A stretch of 64,000 nucleotides of DNA from Amaranthus tricolor (Eukaryota > Streptophyta > Magnoliopsida > Caryophyllales > Amaranthaceae), in assembly GCF_026212465.1 (NCBI RefSeq), contig NC_080060.1:18208931-18272930 (forward strand). The letters run 5' to 3'. The notes beneath the pieces were generated by a model. It had not been told where the DNA came from. It saw nothing but the letters and a program-made list of their open reading frames with translations, and did no database searches. The translations under genes were made by a program, and so were the position numbers. Numbering within the stretch: the stretch's first letter is position 1; every line of letters starts with the position of its first letter. Positions 57,101 to 64,000 of this stretch are shown one piece after another.

Positions 57101-58498
57101 CACATCACAAAGCACCTTGTCCTCAAATGATCCTATAGCAAACTGAATCAAACACCTCTTCTTAACAAAACCACTTGCCTTGCTATCCAACCATTTTAGT
57201 TTATAGGGATGTGGGTGTGGTTTAGTTTCTAAGCCTAAGGTCTGAACTAAATCCTTGCTGACACAGTTAGTTTCACTCCCCCCATCTATGATCAGATCAC
57301 ACACCTTGTTCTTAATTTTGCATTTGGTTTGGAAGATGTTTTCTCTTTGATCATTTGGTTTGGTCTTTGGGGTAGCATGAAAGTTTCTTCTAATCAACAA
57401 ATTTTGCATATCAGGTTCAGGATACACTTCCTCTCTGTCCCCTTCTTCCTCACTGTCCTCAGTTCCCTCAAAAGTCTCTAAGACTCCTTCATCATTTACA
57501 CAGTATGTACCATCAGGGTCTTTCTCAGATGTTGAAGGCCAAACTAACTCCTCCCTACCATTTCTGCTAACCATCATGGCCCTAGGTCTACCTACTTCCT
57601 TAATCTCTGCCCATTCTTGCACAGTGAAGGTTCTAGCATTGGGGCACTCACTCTTAATGTGACCATGTCCATGACATTTAAAACAAACAACCCCCTTCAA
57701 GTCCCTGTGATTTTTATCCTTAGTGGTATTGGTCATTGGTGGGATCCTATCTGGTGCATTGGTCTGAGTCACAGTGGGTGTTGGTGTAGTATTATTCTTT
57801 AGGTTATAATTCCTCACTGGTCTATTGTAGGTGCTGCCCATGCTTGATTTCTTCTTAGAATATTTTTCTAAGGTGAGAGCATTACTACAAGCTAAGCTAA
57901 AGGTAAGTTTTGGAATCAACTCCAACTTTTTCCTCAGATCTTCCCTTAGTCCTCCTATGAATTTCCCAACCTTCATCATCTCAGTTTCATTGGTGTCACA
58001 AACAACAGACAGTCGTTCCCATTCTTGAATATAATCTGACACAGTTCTATTATCTTGCCTCAATGTCCCCCATTTCATATACAATTGTTGTCTATAATTG
58101 CGTTGGACATACTTCCTTCTCAAGTGCTTTCTTAATTTTTCCCATGTATTGATTCTTTCTCTATCCTCCCTCCTTCTTTGCTTTTGCACTCCTTCTAGCC
58201 ATATTGCAGCAAGCTTGGTCAGTTTGATCTTAGCTAGCTTAAATTGCTGTTCAAGTGGGGTTTCCTTAAAGTTAAAATATCTTTCCATATTGGCTTCCCA
58301 ATCTAGATACACCTCTGGGTCTGGAGATTGTCCATCAAAACTAGGTAAGTCAATCTTCAAGGTCTTGTCCTCACTGTTCCTATTATTTTGCAGAAGCTGT
58401 TGTGGTCTTTCCCCTTGATTCCCCATATTATTGGCTACAGTCAAGGCTAGTTGCTGGACTAAATTGGTAAGGGTTTCTAGTTTCTCATCCATGTCCAT
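53927..58498 (-). pseudogene. gag-pol of the young Gypsy, one frame with four stops
   Basis: It starts MDMDEKLETLTNLVQQL at 58498; 1524 codons in a single frame. Gag: KIDLPSFDGQSPDPEVYLDWE, knuckle CFKCHGHGHIKSEC. Protease: [36 protein letters not shown] and the catalytic YLDDILVYS. RNase [18 protein letters not shown] (the first RNase H Asp reads Asn) and [12 protein letters not shown]. Integrase: LVREIHEGSLAGHFG, CEPCIKAK, SMDFIVALPRTQ, VSDRDSKFLSSFW, HHPQTDGQTEVTNK. C-terminus: MPRADGPFQI and FNIGDLQPYYDNSELGTIR. Stops: TAG 56882-56884, TGA 56489-56491 (in GTW*MCVDSRS), TAA 55481-55483 and TAA 54449-54451. All are explained by one C-to-T change. No frameshift. Confidence 0.95.
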
Positions 58499-59135
58499 AT
58501 TTTCCAAGACACTCACAAACAAAACAATGGTAAGACAACTAACAACAAGAACCTGCAAGAAGATCTTCACAACAAGTTTTCCAGAAACCAAAACAAATGC
58601 ACAATTCAAATAATCACCAGCCACAATCTTGCAAGAAACTTTCCCAACAACCAATTTCCAAAAACAACAACGAATGCACTGATGTATAAACCCTAATTTC
58701 ACCGAACAATTTTCAAGAATCAAATTATTTAAACCAACAATTTTAAAAGACAACGCAAAGTTTCCAAATTTGTAAGTGAAGGTGATTAACTCCTTATCAA
58801 AGAACACAGTTAAAACAATCAAGAACTGACTTATATGAATCAATTTTGCGAAAACGCAAAAATTTTGATTATCAAACACCAAATTGATACGCATGCAATG
58901 ACAATAGAATCAGATTTCAGGAATCTTTTTCCACAATAAATGGTGTAAGATGATTCAATTGAACTCCACAAATCTTAATCACTGAAATTAATAACAAGGA
59001 AGAATTGAATTTATACCTGTGATTTCCAATTGAAAAAAAATACAAACGATACCTGATTTCCTGATTAATCTTCTTCTCAGAAAACGCAAAGTTACCTATT
59101 ACCTCGTATCTCCTTGTGTCCCTCCTCAGAACATG

Positions 59136-59147
59136 GCTCTGATACCA
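59136..59147 (-). other. Primer-binding site of the young Gypsy
   Basis: Minus strand TGGTATCAGAGC, three bases from the LTR end; complementary to the 3' end of tRNA-iMet. Confidence 0.9.
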
Positions 59148-59150
59148 AGT

Positions 59151-59854
59151 TGGAACAAGTTTACAGCGGAAGATTTGTTTATGATTTCTTTGATTAAAGG
59201 TTTTCTCGATCAAAGGGTTGTTTTAAGGCGATAGCTAAGTAATCTTGAAGGACTACTTATCCTGGAAGAAGACACCGATTCCCCTAAGGAATACAAGGCC
59301 TTAATCCTCACAATTCTCATAAAGATCAACGTGATCTTGGAGAAGTATGAATCCGTGAAGGCTTGAACACACTCAAACTCTCCAACAGAAAATGAAGAAC
59401 AAACAGAAACAGACACTTGTCTTCTGAATGATTACAACTGAATATGAATTATCAAATCTGAATTATTGAATATCTCTTACAAACTGGAGGGGAGCCTTAT
59501 TTATAGATTTGGCTTTCTCCTCTTAACGGCTAAAAATCAAGAAAAAGGCGCCTAAGTTCTAACGGCTCTAACAGAAGGCTTAAAATAGAATGCGCTAGTT
59601 CTTCTGTCAGGTTTTAGGGACACCTAACTGTTCCTTCTCCAGCTGTTCCTTATCCTTCCTCTTTTATATATAGAACTGTGTACGCTTTTCTCCATGCTGG
59701 GCCATGTACGTTCATATTATTGAGTAGCTGTACCTCCGTTCTTTGTTTATCAGCTTCCTTAACTTGGGTTGATTTAGGTTCAGCACGCTGTTCCTCTATA
59801 CTGTTCCCAGTATTACCCTTACGCTGGTCATATGTAGAAGGTGTACTTGTTTCA
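59151..59854 (-). repeat. 5' LTR of the young Gypsy
   Basis: 704 bp. A minus-strand TATATAAAAGAGG lies near 59670 and CTATAAATAAGG near 59500, both possible TATA boxes. Confidence 0.96.
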
Positions 59855-59859
59855 CGTAG

Positions 59860-60110
59860 AACTGAGAAATGCTAAATAAGTTATGTTTCAAATTCTCGAC
59901 TAAAAATACATTGTCAATTGCATGTGAACTTGACTTTCCAACTTTTCCTTTGGCGATGATTTCACCCTTCATGTTGTCACCGAAAATCACAGTTCCCCCT
60001 TCATAGGTTTCCAGTGAGAGAAATTTTGATTTATCACCTGTCATGTGCTTGGAATACCAACTGTTGAGATACCATGAGTTGTTCCCCCTCACTTGGACCT
60101 GTATAAAAAA
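59860..60110 (-). pseudogene. Sirevirus protease, active site lost
   Basis: The protease block reads NSWYLNSWYSKHMTGDKSKF. In the family this is WYLDSGCSRHMTGD-like, so the catalytic Asp and the Gly are both changed. MKGEIIAKGKVGKSSSHAIDNVFLVENLKHNLFSISQFY follows normally up to the Gypsy insert. It is in the same frame as the 60111-60539 segment but separated from it by a TGA. Confidence 0.88.
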
Positions 60111-61870
60111 TCAATTGTTACTAATAGGAACCCAGGCTTTCTTGGGTTCCTTGTTGATTTTACATGAGTCAACTTTCTTTATCCAAATGTTATCGACATA
60201 GTTTATGTTGGAGACAGTGTGTTGTTCCCTTTTGGTACACTGGTCTTTCCGATGACCAGTTTTTCCGCAAGAGGAACAGATTTTGTCACTTGGGAGATCA
60301 ACATAGACCTTTTTCCTCTTATTATTCTTAAAATAATCTACGGATTTTGAGTTTTTACTTTTAGCTTCTTGAATCCTTTTGGGAACATTTTTTATTTTCC
60401 CTTTTTCTCTTGAATTTGATTCAAGTTCTACTTTATCATTGTTGGTTTGGTTAGATTCAAAGCTACTTTTCAGATTTTGAAAATCTGTACACAAGTTTTT
60501 AATAGATACATCGTTCACTTCATTATTCAAGCCTAGCAATTTATATTGTGTTAGTTCAACATTAAGAATAATATTTTCTTAACTCTTTCCATATTTTCCT
60601 TTAGAATTGTATTTTGATCCAACAAAATGAAAAATCTATTTTGGACATCGGATCTAAAGGTGTTTATGTAGGAAATATGGTCTTTGCTTATCTTGAGGTC
60701 TTTTTCCAATTGGAGACACTTATCGTTATATTTTTCTAGTTTAACTTGTGTCTCCACAAGCAACTCTATTAATTTATTTCTACTTAATTTGGATGGATGA
60801 ACAGAAAATGAGTTAGAAGTATCCACCTGCTTTCCTTTGGTCTCATCCTTGCTTTCATGCGTGGCCATGAGACATAGGTTTGTTGTTTCTTCCTCTTCGA
60901 GGTTTTCAGTCTCAGCATCACTCTCAGATTCTCCCCATGCAGCAATCATGGCTTTGCGAAAGTCGGTTTTGTTAAAGTTTCCTTTGCTTTGCGATTTTCC
61001 ATAATCCCTTGCCTTTCCCTTGCCCTTTTCATTTTTGCACATTGGGCAGTCCTTGATGAAGTGCTCGGTACTTCCACATTTTTGGCGTTCAAGGTTGGAT
61101 TTTGTTCTTCTTTCCTTGTTATTTCTTTGATTGGCATACCTGCTGTTCCTGAAGAACTGTTTGAATTTTCGTACCAGCATGGCAGCCTCCTCCTCATCAC
61201 ATTCTGATTTTTCCTGTTCTGCTGCTGCCAAGGCCAGTCCCTTGTTTCTAGAACTGTCTGTTGTTCCCAAGTGTAATTCATGTGTCATTAAGGAACCAGC
61301 CAACTCTTCCAGATTAAACTTTGTAAAATCTTTAAACTCTTGGATGGCAGTAACCTTTGCTTTCCAGCGTTCATCTTGAGGGAGGCTCCTTAGGATTTTC
61401 CTTACTTGTTCATCGGTGGGAATTAGTCTTCCAAGGGAGACAAGTTCATTTGTGATGTTAGTGAACCTTGTGAACATCTCTTGGATGCTTTCTCTTGGTT
61501 CCATAACAAGCATTTCATACTTAGACAACAACAAGTTTATCTTGGAACCCTTTACTTCACTTGTTCCCTCATGGGTAACAGCCAGCAGGTCCCAAATCTG
61601 CTTGGCAGATTTGCGCCCCATTATTCAATTATGTTCGTTTTGTCCAAGACCACAGTGAAGTAACTTGATGGCAAGAGCGTTTATTTTCATTTTCTGAAAA
61701 TCTTCTTTATCAAATTCGGTTATAGGTTTGGGAATGATTTCGTTATTGGAGTTTGTAGTAGTTACCTCAAAGTCTCCAATTTTGATGACTCTCCAAACTT
61801 GATAATTTTTCGCTTTGATGAAGATCTCCATCCTATTCTTCCAATAAGCGTAGAAGTTTTCTTCAAACAT
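60111..61870 (-). pseudogene. Sirevirus gag
   Basis: It starts MFEENFYAYWKNRMEIFIKAK at 61870. A TGA at 61625-61627 (CGA to TGA would explain it) is followed in the same frame by MGRKSAKQIWDLLAVTHEGTSEVK and the Copia gag block (LLSKYEMLVMEPRESIQEMF, LRSLPQDERWKAKVTAIQE). A zinc knuckle remnant, KCGSTEHFIKDC, has lost its first Cys partner. The long Sirevirus-type extension follows (AAWGESESDAETENLEEEE, then Leu/Lys-rich coiled-coil sequence). A frameshift near 60580 leads to the last segment (60539-60111) with a second, complete knuckle CSSCGKTGHRKDQC. Confidence 0.9.
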
Positions 61871-61978
61871 GGGTGGCCTTTAAGAAGAGTACCCTTCTTC
61901 CATTCGCTCGTTTAGGATTGACATCTCTAGGAACATCAGGGTTTTGCCCTCAGGGTTTCCTAATCAAATGGAAACAGG

Positions 61979-61990
61979 GCTCTGATACCA
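61979..61990 (-). other. Primer-binding site of the Sirevirus
   Basis: Minus strand TGGTATCAGAGC, two bases after the 5' LTR end; matches the tRNA-iMet 3' end complement. Its last eight bases, ATCAGAGC, recur on the opposite strand eight times at 37862-38232. Confidence 0.92.
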
Positions 61991-61992
61991 AT

Positions 61993-63530
61993 TGTAGACT
62001 CTCTTAGAGATGGAAACAGTAACAAGAGCGGGGTTGAATTGTTGTTGTTACAAGTTTAAGCATTTTCGCCTTGTTTTTGCGGAATTAGATAAATGAAATA
62101 AATTTAAACTTAGAGCGAAATAATGAAAGAGACAACACGATTTTACGTGGAAACCTTCTAGGCCTAAATAGAAGAAAAAAAACCACGACCCCATGGGATT
62201 TCTAAACTCTTCAATATGTTAAAGGCAACTCGTTACAATTACATTAAACACCTTGATTTACTCAAAGCGCATCAACTAGGCCAACTTCTCTTTCCAATAG
62301 CTTCACTCAAAGCAACTCTCCTAACTTGACTAAAAGCTAACACTTCTCTAGCTTCACTAGAAACTATCTAATTCTCCCCTAGACTCACCCAAGACTAGTT
62401 AGAATTACTCTCTCAAAAACCCTTACAAAAAAAGATAAAATTCTCTAAAAATAAAATCAATGAGTTGCACAAGAAAATATTGTAAGTTAATTGGAAATTT
62501 TAGAATAAAATATTTCTTGTTGATTTTCCAAAAAAAACGCATGAAAATACTAGATCATACGAATGCATAAAAAGAGGAACAACTGAAATCTTCTATTTAT
62601 AGGAGCAATTTACCTAATAAAAAGGAGGTAACTAACCACTATTCCCTTATCCCAAATAATAAGGAGAATAATATGGATCTTAAAATCCAAGGACAAACCT
62701 ACGGTTAACATCTAAAACTAGGTATACACTTTGACAAAATCAAGTCCACGGTTTACCTAATAATAGCTGTTGTACCCTTATACTAACAATATGCAAATCA
62801 GTTATTGTTCCCTTTTACTAATAATAACAGCAATTTTCATATACTAAAATTAGTTGCAGTTCCCTTTTCCAATAATAAACACGGTTACCTTAAACTAAAT
62901 TTAGACACGGTTACGCTTAGCTAAAAATAGGGACAATTACCTATATACTAATAATAGGGATAGTTACCTATTTACTAATATTAGGGACAGTTACTCTAAC
63001 AATAGCTAAGTCTCCCTTAATATCAGCTGCTGTTCCCTTTTCCTATATTTAGTCAATCTAGTAATTTGCTAAATATAGAACTAGAATAAAAGCCTAATAA
63101 AAAGGTTTTTAGAAGACCATGCGTTAAATATTATTAGAAAATATTTTCCCAATTGACTTTAATAATTAATTAAAGCAACAAATTAATTTTAATTAATACA
63201 TCAACTAAAAACAGAAAATATAATTATAATTAGAATTTCAGCAGACGTGTTATTCTGATACCAATTTGGGAACAGTATACAGTCTCCGAATTCCAGCAGC
63301 GTTAGATCATCAAACTTGGGAACAGTAGACCTCCTGTCTACATTTGACATCCTAAGCGATATACCTCTTCTAACTTCTTTGGATTCCTTTGACGAGTACA
63401 CGTTCATAGACCAAGTCATAGGTACCATCAATGATCTTAATCACGACCTGATATCGACCTGCAAACAATCTCTAAAAATACATTCGTTTATATAAAGTGT
63501 AGTCATCTTCAAAACCTAAGAGGTCCAACA
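61993..63530 (-). repeat. 5' LTR of the Sirevirus element
   Basis: Minus reading begins TGTTGGACCTCTTAGG and ends GAGAGTCTACA. Compared by eye with 36031-37569 over sampled stretches, it differs at roughly 5-6% of positions. Confidence 0.95.
62757..63015 (-). repeat. Degenerate repeat array, 5' LTR copy
   Basis: Counterpart of 36784-37045. Several GGACGG units of the other LTR read GGGACAATTACC or GGGATAGTTACC here, changes of G to A or C to T type. Confidence 0.8.
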
Positions 63531-64000
63531 AGATGGGCTAAGTACCTTTAAAAAGAGTGTACTGTTATTAATAAATATAATAAGTTCTATGAAAAGAGTA
63601 AAGTGTGCAATGTCAATTTATGTATACCTTTCAATTGGATACAACCATCTATAATGAACAGGTCCTCCAAGCACTACCTCCTTAACAAGGTGAATTAATA
63701 AATGAACCATGATAGTTAAAAAAAGAGGAAGAAATACAATCTCCATTCAACACAAGACTTCTATTATCTTGGATTGTAAAGCACAAAGAGATTTAAAAAA
63801 TGATGAAAGATCATCAACAAGATCAATAACTGTGGAGGTTTGAGATGATTTCAATGCCATTGGAAGGATATCATACATTAATAAGTGGTTTTCATGAACT
63901 TTTAAGATTCGTAAGCTTCTTGTTTTTCAAGTTCACATCTTGAAAGATTTGACCCATATCCACCAGGAAATCTAATATTTGCCAAAATATGTAGAAAAGA
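63531..64000 (-). pseudogene. CACTA transposase, DUF4218 region (piece 1 of 3)
   Basis: Minus-strand translation gives ILPMALKSSQTSTVIDLVDDLSSFF-like sequence, then FLPLFLTIMVHLLIHLVKEV and LGGPVHYRWLYPIERY, the DUF4218 domain. Upstream is GGYGSNLSRCELEKQEAY. One or two stops interrupt it. A likely GT-AG intron (about 63624 down to 63546) follows. A new exon then begins GTACTTAGCCC and is cut after 15 bp by the Sirevirus. It resumes at 36030 with the matching block. The 5' part of the gene is outside the window. Confidence 0.85.

Larger units (their letters stand above)
53428..59854 (-). mobile_element. Full-length young Ty3/Gypsy in the Sirevirus
   Basis: Two 704-bp LTRs (53428-54131, 59151-59854) differ at only about five positions, roughly 99.3% identical. 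A perfect duplication CGTAG lies at 53423-53427 and 59855-59859. The primer site TGGTATCAGAGC is at 59136-59147 (minus), and the polypurine AAGAAGGAGGGAA precedes the 3' LTR. One gag-pol frame spans 58498-53927, interrupted only by four nonsense codons. Its gag and protease closely resemble those of the deleted element at 48911-52882. The frame extends about 200 bp into the 3' LTR, as in CRM-like chromoviruses. Confidence 0.96.
36031..63530 (-). mobile_element. Sirevirus-type Ty1/Copia element with three nested Gypsy inserts
   Basis: LTRs of 1539 bp (36031-37569) and 1538 bp (61993-63530) bound it. A perfect duplication AGATG lies at 36026-36030 and 63531-63535. Subtracting the inserts and their duplications leaves about 11.3 kb, normal for Sireviruses. 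On the minus strand: primer site, gag with CCHC knuckles, protease, integrase, RT/RNase H, a third env-like ORF, two polypurine tracts, 3' LTR. The LTRs differ at roughly 5-6% of positions in stretches compared by eye, more than those of the inserts, as nesting requires. It sits in an exon of the CACTA transposase. Confidence 0.95.

Noticed and set aside
61979..61990. tRNA-iMet fragment
   Set aside because: GCTCTGATACCA here, and at 59136, is the retroelement primer-binding site read on the plus strand, not a tRNA gene.

Overview
This 64 kb window is AT-rich nuclear DNA of a flowering plant, most likely a eudicot; I cannot name the species. It holds one convincing host gene, with five exons and GT-AG introns. 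The gene is a pectin-type putative methyltransferase of the PMT / QUASIMODO2 family. Nearly everything else is transposable-element sequence: Ty1/Copia, Ty3/Gypsy, CACTA (En/Spm), a Helitron and PIF/Harbinger-type MITEs. No bacterial features, CRISPR array, rRNA or tRNA gene was seen.

Layout, left half. 1-2160: eroded LTR-like sequence and the tail of a Copia polyprotein. 2596-3446: Tourist-like MITE. 3629-6169 (minus): the PMT gene. 6737-7545: non-autonomous Helitron upstream of the gene. 9510-9816: second MITE with the same ends as the first. 12455-16424: a 4 kb LTR-like unit with no internal region, carrying a third MITE (12680-13235). 16772-18735 and 24177-24640 (plus): CACTA transposase remains split by a nearly complete Copia element (18736-24171, minus, target duplication GCTTC). 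That Copia element itself carries a piece of a Sirevirus-type LTR. 25780-30655 (plus): heavily decayed Gypsy of Athila/Tat type.

Layout, right half. One stack of nested insertions runs from about 30.9 kb to the window end. The bottom layer is a minus-strand CACTA transposase in three pieces (64000-63531, 36030-35380, 31345-30950). It was hit by a 4 kb LTR-like unit (31346-35379, duplication CTTTT) and by a Sirevirus-type Copia (36031-63530, duplication AGATG, about 11.3 kb once inserts are subtracted). The Sirevirus was hit in turn by three Gypsy elements: 39570-45328 (plus, TAATC), 48911-52882 (plus, GATTA, gag-protease only) and 53428-59854 (minus, CGTAG). At the four sites where I checked coding continuity, excising the insert plus one duplication copy reconnects the reading frame of the layer below.

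The Sirevirus carries LTRs, a tRNA-iMet-type primer site, gag, protease, integrase, RT/RNase H, a third env-like ORF and two polypurine tracts. Eight copies of an 8-mer lie near its 3' end, and in the sense strand they are the reverse complement of the core of its own primer-binding site. All retroelement ORFs here are broken, mostly by nonsense codons that a single C-to-T or G-to-A change can explain. The only gene expected to work for the plant is the PMT gene.
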